Notes: generated by a model from the letters alone, not told the origin. A DNA stretch of 21,999 nucleotides from Micrococcales bacterium (GCA_003157445.1 PMJN01000058.1:1-21999), one strand, 5' to 3'. Counted from the first letter of the stretch, positions 1 to 7,650 are shown. Numbers and translations: made by a program.

Positions 1-1257
1 GGGCCGATCAAGCACGTCTTCTTCGTGGTGCGCGAGAACCGGAGCTACGACCAGATGCTCGGCGACGACGCCCGGGGCAACGGCGACCAGAAGCTCACGG
101 TGTTCGGCAAGAACATGACCCCCAACATGCACGCCCTGGTCACCCGGTTCCCGCTCCTGGACAACGTGTACGCCAACTCGGAGGCCTCGATTCAGGGCCA
201 CTACTGGACCGCTTCGGCCGGTGTCCCGGACTATGTCACCCGCAACTGGGTCCAGCAGTACGGCGGCCGCGGCCGCCCCAACGACTTCGGCGTGTACGCG
301 GTGACCTGGCCGGGCAACGGCTTCCTGTTCGACCAGGCTGAACGCCAGCACATCTCCTACTTCAACTACGGCGAGGGATTCATGGGCGGGTACAGCTCGA
401 TACCAGACCGCGACCGCTCAGCCGCCCAGCTCGCGCAGCTCAAGGCCGTGGAGGCCAACTCCGATGTGGGCCCCCCAACCAGCGGGTGCTACCCCGGCGA
501 CATGAGCATCGGCCAGGCGCTCGACGGCAACCCACAAAACCCAGCAACGGGAGAGATCTTCGACTCCAGCCTGCCGGTCGGTGCCCCGGCCGGCAGTTAC
601 TCCCACATGGACTGCTTCAACAAGCGGTTCGCCAGCCAGCTGGCCGCGGGCGCCGTCCCTGCCTTCAACTACCTCACGATGACCAGCGACCACACGCGTG
701 GCACCCAACCCGGCTTCCCCACGCCCAGCGCCATGGTCGCCGACAACGACCAGGCTCTAGGCCAGTTGGTCCAGACCATCTCGCACTCGTCGATCTGGTC
801 CTCCTCTGCCATCTTCGTGGTCGAAGACGACTCCCAGGACGGCGCCGACCACGTCAACGCCCACCGGATCCCGGCCATGGTCATCAGCCCCTACGCCCGT
901 CAGGGTGCGGTCATTCATACCCGCTACGACCTGCCCTCGGTGGTGCGCTCCATGGAGCTCATCGTGGGCTTGAAGCCGCTGACCCTAAACGACGCGCTAG
1001 CCACTCCGATGTACGACGCGTTCACCGCCAAGGCGCTCAACACCGCACCGGTGACCGGTATCCCCGCCCGAGTTAACCTGCTCACCCGAAACGGCCCGGC
1101 TGCCCCGGACTCACAGTGGTCGAGCCAGTTAACGCTCGGGCAACCCGACCAGGTCCCACAATCCACACTGGACCGAATCCTGTGGCACTCGGTCTACGGG
1201 GCGAACAGTACGCCGCCACCGCCGGGACCCGGCACCGTCGGCGAAGTAGACCGCTAG
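1..1257 (+). CDS. Phosphoesterase family protein (alkaline phosphatase superfamily), 5' end outside window
   Basis: The reading frame is open from the first base, so the true start lies upstream; 418 residues are visible. Residues 3-17 contain IKHVFFVVRENRSYD, the metal-binding opening of the phosphoesterase family (phospholipase C / acid phosphatase-like, PF04185-type). Further family blocks are LLDNVYANSEAS, TMTSDHTRG and the C-terminal VVEDDSQDGADHVNAHR followed by PAMVISPYAR, which carries Asp/His metal ligands. The enzyme would hydrolyse phosphate esters, probably outside the membrane. From family knowledge, this sub-type often follows an N-terminal YncE-like beta-propeller; the part before residue 1 could hold it, but that cannot be seen here. 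The C-terminus ends in a Pro-rich tail. Substrate is unknown. The family call is firm, the fusion is a guess. Confidence 0.85.
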   Translation, partial: GPIKHVFFVVRENRSYDQMLGDDARGNGDQKLTVFGKNMTPNMHALVTRFPLLDNVYANSEASIQGHYWTASAGVPDYVTRNWVQQYGGRGRPNDFGVYAVTWPGNGFLFDQAERQHISYFNYGEGFMGGYSSIPDRDRSAAQLAQLKAVEANSDVGPPTSGCYPGDMSIGQALDGNPQNPATGEIFDSSLPVGAPAGSYSHMDCFNKRFASQLAAGAVPAFNYLTMTSDHTRGTQPGFPTPSAMVADNDQALGQLVQTISHSSIWSSSAIFVVEDDSQDGADHVNAHRIPAMVISPYARQGAVIHTRYDLPSVVRSMELIVGLKPLTLNDALATPMYDAFTAKALNTAPVTGIPARVNLLTRNGPAAPDSQWSSQLTLGQPDQVPQSTLDRILWHSVYGANSTPPPPGPGTVGEVDR

Positions 1258-1272
1258 GCAGTCCCACTCACG

Positions 1273-1416
1273 ATGGCCGGCCGCGTGTTCGCGCTCCTCG
1301 GTGCGAACGGGGCTGGCAAGACGACGACCATGGCACGAATCACGGTAAGGCCGATAACCATCGCTTCGTTGGCTGTGGGCGACATGACAGTACTGAGCCT
1401 TCTGACGCCCCGTTAA
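1273..1416 (+). pseudogene. ABC transporter ATPase fragment (P-loop only)
   Basis: This 47-codon frame starts with ATG 15 bp after the phosphoesterase stop. It reads GRVFALLGANGAGKTTTMAR, an unmistakable Walker A segment of a DrrA/CcmA-type ABC ATPase (usual form GEVFALLGPNGAGKTTT). The next residues, RITVRP, fit the family only loosely, and everything beyond is lost: no Q-loop, no LSGGQ signature, no Walker B. I read it as a relic of a gene cut by deletion or rearrangement, with the junction near 1345-1360. It cannot hydrolyse ATP as it stands. Chance occurrence is unlikely given the run of matching residues. Confidence 0.6.
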
Positions 1417-1421
1417 CGCTG

Positions 1422-1929
1422 GTTGACTGTCACGTCGATGGTGGACGAAGCACGCAGGCACAGCTGCTGCCCTGCTGGCGAGACGTATCCAACGCAGGAG
1501 GTGCTGTCGGCTTCCCGTTCCTGCCAGATACCACAGGGCAGGTCAGAGCGGCCATCGATGCGCTGATCGGATCGCTAGACCCATCCCTGAACCGTATCTT
1601 GGTGGCGACTGTTGACCAGAGGCTGGCTGGCTGGTTCTCGTGGGGAACCCGGACATTCTGACTGCTCACTGGGCCAGGGTGCTGCGTGTGCAGACCGCGC
1701 TGGAGTTCCGCGGCGCCGGAGTCGGTCGTGCCCTGATGCACGAGGTCGAGCGGGCCGCCAGGGACGATCTGCGACTTAACCATCTGCACCTGGAGCTTCG
1801 AGGGGGTATGGGCCTGGAGCGCTTCTATGAGAGTTGCGGATGGTGGGAGATTGGTAGCTGGCCCGAGGCGCTATGCCTTAACGGAACGAACTGCGCGACG
1901 AGGTGCTCATGCACGTACCCCAGAGGTGA
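1422..1929 (+). pseudogene. GNAT-family N-acetyltransferase, two frameshifts
   Basis: Three successive reading frames together give one recognisable GNAT protein. The first part (to about 1640) reads QAQLLPCWRDVSNAGGAVGF and DQRLAGWFS. The second (about 1640-1881) reads GNPDILTAHWARVLRVQT, then the acetyl-CoA-binding FRGAGVGRALMHEVERAA, then GGMGLERFYESCGWWEIG. The third (about 1882-1929) reads ELRDEVLMHVPQR and stops at TGA 1927-1929. The shifts lie at about 1638-1646 and 1880-1884. A start is not clear; no good ATG exists in the first frame, so the 5' end given is approximate. If both shifts were sequencing errors the protein would be nearly whole, about 165 residues. Substrate is unknown. 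Confidence 0.6.
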
Positions 1930-2045
1930 CGTCATCGGGCCGCTGGCCGGGAGGGGCAGAACAGTGCCGCTTCTCAACGGGTTCCGATTCCCACTTGAAC
2001 CTCTCGCTGTGTGAGGTCCTAGCGTCCAAGACGGAGGTGGACGAT

Positions 2046-3677
2046 ATGAATCACAGGACCGAACTGCGACCGGATTACGTGCAGTGGGAGATCGATCTAC
2101 TCGGCGACGTCGACCCTGGGGTTCGGTTGCGCTCGGCGGTGGAACTCGGCCGGCGGCAAGCCGCCGAGGCTGCGCCGGCGCTGGTGGAGCGGCTGGGGCT
2201 CGAGCGGGAGTTCTTCATTCGCGAGACCCTCACGTGGGCGGTCTTGCGGATCGCGGACGACGCCATGCCCTACCTGCACCAGGCATTGTCGAGCACGCGG
2301 TGGCTGGCCCGGATGCAGGCCCTGCACGTGCTGAGCAAGGTGGGCCGCTACCAGGATGCCGATCGGTTGGTTCCGCTGATCCGTGACGAGGTGGACGCCG
2401 TTGCCTCCCACGCGTACTGGGCGGCAGGGCAGACGCACAACCCGTCGGTCGTCCCAGCGCTGGTCGGACAACTGTCTCGCGGGGACTCCGAGCACCGCAA
2501 CTCGCTGACGGTGGCGCTGGCGGAGTTCAGTGAGGCTGCGGTCCCCGCGCTCGTCGATGCCCTGCGAAGTGGTCCCAGCGCGGATATCCGTCGCCACGCC
2601 GCGGACACACTCAGCCTCATGGGTTCTCCGAGCGCCGACCGGGCGGGCCTACCCTTGGCCGAGGCGTTGGTCGACCCGGACGGGCGGGTCCGCCTCGCCG
2701 CGCTCAACGCGATCGGCCAGCTGCGGCTGCCCTTCGCTGACCTGACGGTCGAGCGGGCCACCGGGTCGGACGAGCCGATCCTGCGCCATCTGGCCGTCCG
2801 ACTGGCCCAAGGCCGAACCACAGACAACACTCCGATTAAGGCAGGAAGCACGATGACCATCACCACGATCGACGTCAAACGGCTGCGCGAGCAGACCGGT
2901 GTCGGCGTCATGCGGTGTAAGGCGGCGCTCGAGGAGACCCGCGGGGACTTCGACAAGGCTGCGGTTCTGCTGCGTTCGCCGGCCGCCGAGACGGCGTCCG
3001 AGCGTGCGGACCACGTCACCGCGGAGGGGATGATCGCAGCGGCGCCCGGGGTGTTGACCGAACTCAACTGCGAGACGGACTTCGTCGCCAAAGGCCCGAC
3101 GTTCCGCGCCCTCGGCCAGCAGGTCGCGCGCCTCGCCGCCGCCCACCCGGAGGCTGACGTTGACGGGCTGCTCCGCGTCCAGCTAGGCGATGGGACGCTC
3201 GCGGACGCCGTCGCGAGCCTGTCGTCTGCATCGGGAGAGAAGGTCGAGACCGGCCGGATCGCTCGCCTGCCCGGGCACACGACGGCCTACCTGCACACCA
3301 CCGCAGTCGACCTGCCGCCCCGGATCGGCGCCTTGGTCGCCTTCGACGGCGGCCCGGGCGCCGAAGGGCTCGCGCACCGGATCGCTCTCCAGGTGACAGC
3401 GAGCTCGCCGCATTACCTGACCAGGGACGACATCCCCGCCGACATCCTCACCGTGGTGCGCACCGAGGCCGAGGAACTGGCGCGCGCCCAGGGCAAAGCC
3501 GAGCCGATCGCGGCGCGCATCGTCGCCGGACGGGTCGAGCACTTCGTCCACGAAAGGGCCCTGCTCGAGCAGGTCAGCGTCGCCGATCCGGGCCGGACGG
3601 TCAAGGATCTCCTGTTCGGCACCGGCGTCCACATCACCGGGTTCGTCCGGCTGGAGGTGGGGTCCGGTCGGCGGTGA
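2046..3677 (+). CDS. HEAT-repeat protein fused to an EF-Ts-like (elongation factor Ts) module
   Basis: ATG 2046 is preceded by GGAGG at 2033-2037 with good spacing; the product is 543 residues. Residues 1 to about 260 are helical HEAT / PBS-lyase-type repeats (PALVERLG, PALVGQLSRG, PALVDALRSG, VRLAALNAIGQL). Residues 270-543 are a complete EF-Ts-like sequence. Its UBA-like start contains LREQTGVGVMRCKAAL (EF-Ts signature 1), then ELNCETDFVAK (signature 2, with the Asp-Phe pair that opens EF-Tu), and near the end RIVAGRVEHFVHERALLEQ and TVKDLLFG. EF-Ts normally recycles EF-Tu-GDP to GTP and is encoded next to rpsB; here there is no rpsB, so this is a paralogue. There is no stop codon between the two parts. 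An internal ATG at 2853 could also give the EF-Ts part alone. The last 44 bp overlap the oppositely oriented MerR-HEAT gene. Domain calls are secure; the function of the fusion is unknown. Confidence 0.85.
   Translation: MNHRTELRPDYVQWEIDLLGDVDPGVRLRSAVELGRRQAAEAAPALVERLGLEREFFIRETLTWAVLRIADDAMPYLHQALSSTRWLARMQALHVLSKVGRYQDADRLVPLIRDEVDAVASHAYWAAGQTHNPSVVPALVGQLSRGDSEHRNSLTVALAEFSEAAVPALVDALRSGPSADIRRHAADTLSLMGSPSADRAGLPLAEALVDPDGRVRLAALNAIGQLRLPFADLTVERATGSDEPILRHLAVRLAQGRTTDNTPIKAGSTMTITTIDVKRLREQTGVGVMRCKAALEETRGDFDKAAVLLRSPAAETASERADHVTAEGMIAAAPGVLTELNCETDFVAKGPTFRALGQQVARLAAAHPEADVDGLLRVQLGDGTLADAVASLSSASGEKVETGRIARLPGHTTAYLHTTAVDLPPRIGALVAFDGGPGAEGLAHRIALQVTASSPHYLTRDDIPADILTVVRTEAEELARAQGKAEPIAARIVAGRVEHFVHERALLEQVSVADPGRTVKDLLFGTGVHITGFVRLEVGSGRR
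2843..2855 (+). promoter_or_regulatory. Internal ribosome-binding site and ATG before the EF-Ts-like domain
   Basis: AGGAAG at 2843-2848 lies 4 bases before an in-frame ATG (2853) that falls exactly at the natural N-terminus of an EF-Ts (MTITTIDVKRLREQTG). This is either an active internal start giving a separate 274-residue EF-Ts or a relic from when the two parts were separate genes. Confidence 0.45.
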
Positions 3678-4740
3678 GGCGGGCCGCGAGGGTCCGCACC
3701 CGCGGGTCGTCCGAATGCGTCGCGGCATCGATCGCAGCGTCGGCCGCCTCGCCGGGGAGCTGACCAAGAGCAATCAGCGCCGCCAGGCGGACAGCGGCGT
3801 CCGCGTCGGCTAGGGCTGCGGCCAGGGGCGGCACGGCCTCGGCGCTCCCGACGAAGCCGAGGACCGCGGCTGCGTGCTCGCGGACGTCCTGGGCTCCGCT
3901 ACTCAGGGCGCCAGTGAGCGGGCCGATCGCCTGGTCTCCGAAGCGGGCGATCGCGTCGCCGAGGATGTCGCCTCGGGTGCCGGAGCCGAGGCCAAGACGG
4001 CCGATGAGCGCGCTGAGCGCGTCTGGGCCGCCGATGCGCCCCAGCGCGAAAGCTGCCGTCGAGGCGACCTCCGGGTCGGGGTCGCCCAGCAGCGGTACCA
4101 ACCCCGGGACGGCCCGCGGGTCGGCGAGCTTGGCCAGGACGAAAGACATCTGGACGCGCACCGTGGGGTCCGGGTCCGCGAGGTGCTCTGTGACCAGAGG
4201 GACCGCGTCAGGGCGATGCTGAATGATGGCCCACGCGAGAATGCCCTGGACGCCGGGATCGGCCTCGGCTGCAAGGTTCTCCACGAGCAGGGACAGCGGC
4301 GCTGTGGTCCGGGCGTCGAGGGCCGCGCGGAGGCGAACGGTCGGTTCGCGGTGGCTGAGGCGTTCGGTCAGCGCGATCAGTGTCAGGACCTCTTCCCAAC
4401 CGGTCTCGGCGGCGCCTTGCAGGTTGCGAAGGCGCCCAAGCAGCTCCTGCTCGGAGGCGAGCCGATGTTCGAGCGTCGTGATGTGGCTCGCCAACGCTTC
4501 CGCCGCGTCGAACCCAGGGTCATCGAGGGCTGCCTTGACCTCGGCGAGGCTCAGCCCGAGCGACTTTAGGTGTTGGAGGGCCAAGAGTCTGAGGAAATCG
4601 TTGGACGAGTAGAGGCGGTGTGCACCGTAAGTCCGTTTGCTCGGCACGAGGAGTTCGAGCTCGTCGTAATGGCGCAGCGTCCGCACGGATAACCCGGTCC
4701 TCCGGGCCACCTCACCGATCTTGAGCGATACCTCTGACAT
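3634..4740 (-). CDS. MerR-type regulator with HEAT-repeat effector domain
   Basis: The 368-residue product begins with a MerR winged helix: LKIGEVARRTGLSVRTLRHYDELELL (residues 6-31) and HRLYSSNDFLRLLALQHLKSLGLSL (41-65). A coiled-coil dimerisation helix follows to about 110 (TTLEHRLASEQELLGRLRNL). Residues 120 to about 360 are HEAT repeats (VPLVTEHLADPDPTVRVQMS, VPGLVPLLGDPDPEVASTAA, VPPLAAALADADAAVRLAAL). The usual MerR ligand pocket or Cys metal site is missing, so the HEAT array probably senses a protein partner. The array resembles the HEAT part of the neighbouring HEAT/EF-Ts protein in repeat order and closing segment. I chose ATG 4740 because MerR proteins normally start a few residues before KIGEVA; an in-frame GTG at 4761 would add seven residues. 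The gene converges on and overlaps the HEAT/EF-Ts gene by 44 bp. Confidence 0.88.
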   Translation of the reverse strand: MSEVSLKIGEVARRTGLSVRTLRHYDELELLVPSKRTYGAHRLYSSNDFLRLLALQHLKSLGLSLAEVKAALDDPGFDAAEALASHITTLEHRLASEQELLGRLRNLQGAAETGWEEVLTLIALTERLSHREPTVRLRAALDARTTAPLSLLVENLAAEADPGVQGILAWAIIQHRPDAVPLVTEHLADPDPTVRVQMSFVLAKLADPRAVPGLVPLLGDPDPEVASTAAFALGRIGGPDALSALIGRLGLGSGTRGDILGDAIARFGDQAIGPLTGALSSGAQDVREHAAAVLGFVGSAEAVPPLAAALADADAAVRLAALIALGQLPGEAADAAIDAATHSDDPRVRTLAARLTADRTPPPAGRTR

Positions 4741-4817
4741 GACCACACGGTATCTGGCCACCAGGGGAGCGGCCGCGACGAACTGCCTACGGGCACGGCA
4801 GGAGGCTGGCCAGACCT

Positions 4818-4842
4818 GGAACGAACCTGTTTTCGTCGTTCC
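4818..4842. promoter_or_regulatory. Inverted repeat upstream of the MerR-HEAT gene
   Basis: GGAACGA (4818-4824) and TCGTTCC (4836-4842) are perfect inverted 7-bp arms with an 11-base spacer, about 80 bp upstream of the MerR-HEAT start. MerR proteins bind such dyads, often between promoter elements of their own gene. The match to a regulator is inference; no clear -35/-10 pair could be fixed. Confidence 0.35.
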
Positions 4843-4852
4843 GTAGCGGTCG

Positions 4853-4872
4853 ATCCGTGACCGGTCACCGAT
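4853..4872. promoter_or_regulatory. Palindrome centred on GTGACCGGTCAC
   Basis: A perfect 12-bp palindrome GTGACCGGTCAC (4857-4868) is extended by ATC/GAT arms across one mismatched pair, giving 18 of 20 bases in symmetry. It lies about 115 bp upstream of the MerR-HEAT start and may be an operator. Which protein binds it is unknown. Confidence 0.3.
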
Positions 4873-5314
4873 TCGCTTGGGAAGAGCCTTCGTGCGGCAA
4901 CCTCGGGCAGCGGATCACCGGTTGCCGTTCCGGTTACGGCACCGTTGGAAAATTCGTCGGGGCGTGAGTGCCCATACCGGGGTCGTGACCTGGGCAGAGC
5001 CGTCCGAAGCGGTCCTTGCCTGGGTGGCGGGCAGCGTCGGAGGCACTCATGCCCTCACAGAGGTCGTGCGAACGTCAGTCACCCATGAACTCGCGCTTCG
5101 ACGGTTTCCGTCTGGTGATGACGGCGTCTATCGAGAGGCCCGCGTCCTGGCATCGAGGGAGCCAGGATATGTGCAGGAGTACGGACATTCGTGCACCCGA
5201 CCTCGGACATTGACACACGTCCGGCGTCGCTGCGGGCCCTGGTGTCTCAGAAGTCGGTACGAAAGTGGGCGTACCCGGTCGCGTCGACCGGCCGATTTCT
5301 TAGACAGGTCAGGG
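4873..5314. other. Stretch without a recognisable gene
   Basis: Open frames exist here (for example + frame 4877-5350) but their translations are Arg-rich, lack a convincing start signal and match no family I know. The only recognisable coding segment at the right edge belongs to the recombinase relic that begins at 5315. I see no RNA gene. The stretch is probably decayed DNA between the MerR locus and the recombinase relic. Confidence 0.4.
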
Positions 5315-5667
5315 GTGTGGAAAGTTGTCGGCTACGCGCGTGAGCACTGATCATGAGTTGCTCGATCAGCAGCTCGATGCGCTCAACGCGGCGGGGTGCG
5401 AGCAGATCTTCAGCGACTACCTCTCGGGGCTCGAGAGGACCAGCCTGGATTGGTCGCCCTGCTCTGCTACATCCGCGACGGGGACACGGTGGTCGTGGTC
5501 GCTCTCGACCGGTTGGGGCGCTCCCTGTCGGGAGTGATCCGAACCATCGAGTCGCTCACCGAGGCTGGAATGCTCCTGAAATCGCTCCGTGCCGCGGCCG
5601 TGGCGCTGCTGGTCGTCGCGCTCGGCGTCGCCGTCGCCCGTCGATGCGGGCGGCTGGTCAGGCGATG
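5315..5667 (+). pseudogene. Serine recombinase (resolvase/invertase) relic, frameshifted and truncated
   Basis: GTG 5315 begins WKVVGYAR, the start of a Tn3-type resolvase with the strand-forming YAR. The frame then shifts near 5340 (two bases seem missing), continuing as STDHELLDQQLDALNAAGCE and IFSDYLSG. A second shift near 5440-5450 leads to GLVALLCYIRDGDTVVV, ALDRLGRSLSGVIRTIESLT and LLKSLR. These are the resolvase catalytic-domain blocks including the Asp-Arg-Leu-Gly-Arg-Ser motif; the catalytic Ser region (YARVS) is split by the first shift. After LLKSLR (about 5590) family similarity stops, and the frame runs on as an unrelated hydrophobic tail to TGA at 5665-5667. The DNA-binding C-terminus is absent. 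It would have acted in site-specific recombination of a mobile element. Confidence 0.72.
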
Positions 5668-5798
5668 ACGTGCACCTCGCCGCGCCAATCGCGCTCGGCC
5701 GCGTAGACGGCCTGGTCGGCGCGATCCAGCAGGGTGTCCTCGTCATCGTCAGGGTGTGCGATGAGGAGGCCACCGATGACCGCAGGCGTGAGCGCGCG
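5658..5798 (-). pseudogene. GGDEF-domain C-terminal relic
   Basis: Read on the minus strand, one frame gives RALTPAVIGGLLIAHPDDDE then TLLDRADQAVYAAERDWRG and a stop at 5658-5660. This matches the closing part of diguanylate cyclase GGDEF domains (T.SIGVA, then LL.RAD.ALY.AK..GR). Upstream the frame has no domain match, and the GG[DE]EF active loop is missing, so it is a fragment without activity. The identification rests on about 45 residues and is moderate. Confidence 0.45.
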
Positions 5799-6097
5799 AC
5801 ACCCGGCGGTTTCAGGCAACGGGCTCGTTCGGGTCGGGAACCGGCAGGTACGTCGACACCAGGTGCAGTGGAATCGCCAGGCATAGAGCTGGGTCCCGCC
5901 CTCTCATACCGTTGTGCAAACATCACCTTGGGGCCCGTGCTCGCACCCGCTGGGAACTGGCTCACACCGCAGGCACGGTGCCGATACCCGTTCCGCGGCC
6001 CAGCGAGCACGCAGCATCGGCCTCGATCGAATTCCTTGGGTCATAACCTCCGCCGGACCCTGCCCTGAGGTCTCGCAGGCCGGCGCCGGGCCGCAGC
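5799..6097. other. Stretch without a recognisable gene
   Basis: About 300 bases between the GGDEF relic and the end of the serine hydrolase gene. Frames on both strands are open but low in family character. I see no promoter, RNA gene or repeat. It holds the 3' flank of the serine hydrolase gene; no clear terminator hairpin was found. Confidence 0.35.
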
Positions 6098-7300
6098 TCA
6101 GCGCGCGGCGAGCCACTCCCCGACGGCCTTCTCGACCTGCTCGGTGAGGGCGAGCACGCGCGGGTCGGCGAACGGCAGGATCTGCGTGGCCAGGGCGCCA
6201 ACGACGCCACGGCTCGGGTCGACCCACCAGTAGCTGTTCGCCAGCCCGGCCCAGAACGAGCTGCCGGCGCTGCGACCCGGCGTGGGCTCGGTGTTGATGA
6301 CTCCGAACCAGCCCCAGGAGCCGTCACCGCCGTGCAGCAGGTCCACGTCGTTCGTCGTCGCGGGGTGGGCCGTGGTGATCGCGTGCCACTTCAGGTCGCC
6401 GATCTGCGACTCGAAGCCCGCGCGGGCATGCTCGGCCGACAGGATCCGGATGCCGTCCAGCTCGCCGCCGCGCAACAGCGCCTGGAGCAGTCGGGCGTAG
6501 TCGACGACGGTGCCGTACAGATATTGGCCGCCCGCGTAGAACTCCGGGTCCGAGGCCGACTCCAGCGGGATCGGGGTGAAGGAGCCGTCCTTGCCGCGGG
6601 AGTGCGCGCTAGCCACCCGTGTGCGCTGCTCGGCCGATGGTGCCGCCGTGGTGTCCTGCAGGCCCAGCGGGTCGATGACACGCGTGCGCACGAGGGTCTC
6701 CAGGTCGGCGCCTCCGACCTTCTCCAGCACCAGCCCGAGCAGGTCGATGTTGGTGCCGTACTCGAAGGCCGTCCCGGGCTCATGCAGCAGGGGCGTGCGG
6801 AACAGCGTCTCGCGGAGGGAGGCCAGGATCGGCGGGATGTTGAGCGCGGCCTGGGCGTCGCGTACGTCGGCGTTGAAGAAGGGATAGCCGCCGCCGGCTG
6901 TGTGGTTGAGCAGGTGGCGCAGCGTCACCCGCGTGGTCGCCGGACGGGTGCGCGGGGTGCCGTCTGGCTCGAAGCCGTCGAGCACCGGGACCGATGCGAG
7001 CTCGGGCAGGAGCGTGTCCACCGGGTCGTCGAGCCCGATCAGTCCCGCCTCGACGAACTGCAGGGCGACAACGACGGTGAGCACCTTGGTCTGCGACAGC
7101 AACCAGACGAGAGTGTCGGGCGTGATGGGAGTTGGGTCGTCGCAGCGGCGTCTCCCGGCCGCACCGGAGTAGACGACCTCATCGGCGGTGGCGACGGCAA
7201 GGGTGACACCGGGCACGTCGCCCGCAGCTACGGCTGCGGCGAGCAGGGCGTCAAGCTTCGCTGCGAGCGTCGCGGTGGTGGATTCGCTGGTGAGGGTCAT
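6098..7300 (-). CDS. Serine hydrolase of the beta-lactamase / class C esterase family
   Basis: The 400-residue product belongs to the beta-lactamase-related serine hydrolases (PF00144 type; includes EstB- and LovD-like enzymes). SQTK at residues 69-72 is the Ser-x-x-Lys nucleophile motif. LLNHTAGGGYPF is the conserved block seen in this family after the active site, and FEYGTNIDLLG supplies the second catalytic Tyr (Tyr-x-Asn-like position). Near the C-terminus SSFWAGLANSYWWVDP replaces the classical HxG/KTG motif, as in esterase/acyltransferase members, so an esterase or transacylase is likelier than a lactam-degrading enzyme. No signal peptide is seen, so it is probably cytoplasmic. The ATG at 7298-7300 has only a weak upstream GAAAGAG. 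The gene stands alone, with recombinase relics on both sides. Substrate is not predictable. Confidence 0.85.
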   Translation of the reverse strand: MTLTSESTTATLAAKLDALLAAAVAAGDVPGVTLAVATADEVVYSGAAGRRRCDDPTPITPDTLVWLLSQTKVLTVVVALQFVEAGLIGLDDPVDTLLPELASVPVLDGFEPDGTPRTRPATTRVTLRHLLNHTAGGGYPFFNADVRDAQAALNIPPILASLRETLFRTPLLHEPGTAFEYGTNIDLLGLVLEKVGGADLETLVRTRVIDPLGLQDTTAAPSAEQRTRVASAHSRGKDGSFTPIPLESASDPEFYAGGQYLYGTVVDYARLLQALLRGGELDGIRILSAEHARAGFESQIGDLKWHAITTAHPATTNDVDLLHGGDGSWGWFGVINTEPTPGRSAGSSFWAGLANSYWWVDPSRGVVGALATQILPFADPRVLALTEQVEKAVGEWLAAR

Positions 7301-7456
7301 GGCACGACTCTTTCGGGTGATTGCGCGGGTGGCCGCGGGCGGTTTCGTGACGCGGGAACGGCTGTGGGAGCTCGACGTCGGCCCGCGAGGAGTGGTGGCG
7401 TCGGAGCGAACCGGATCCGCACGGCGGCGGACGGCGTGGTGGTCGGGGCCAGCGGG

Positions 7457-7639
7457 TCAGCGTCCACAGCGGTCAGTGACGGTGCTGTGCCGAAGCGACA
7501 GGCGCCGTCGGGGCCGGAAGGACTCACGCATGGCGTGGATCGTACCTCCGTCGACGCCGGCCTCGACGAGCCCATCTCGTTGCGGATCGGTGGTCTGGGA
7601 ACCGTCTGCTTTCGAGACACGCATGTAGCCGACGAACAT
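7457..7639 (-). pseudogene. Truncated serine recombinase, N-terminal piece
   Basis: ATG 7639 has a strong AGGAGG (7645-7650) upstream and opens MFVGYMRVSKADGSQTTDPQ followed by RDGLVEAGVD, a typical start of a Tn3-family resolvase with the active-site Ser in MRVS. After about residue 35 similarity ends, and the frame closes at 60 residues with a basic tail. The catalytic-domain remainder and DNA-binding domain are absent, and other frames downstream do not restore them, so this is a real truncation and not one frameshift. It differs in sequence from the relic at 5315 and is not a simple copy of it. Confidence 0.7.
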
Positions 7640-7650
7640 CGTCGCCTCCT

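Noticed and set aside
2348..3280. A 310-codon minus-strand frame opposite the HEAT/EF-Ts gene
   Set aside because: Ser/Arg-rich shadow; the plus strand has two unmistakable EF-Ts signatures over the same bases.
4877..5350. A 157-codon plus-strand frame
   Set aside because: No family similarity except its last residues, which are the VVGYAR start of the recombinase relic read by chance in the same frame; no ribosome-binding site at its start.
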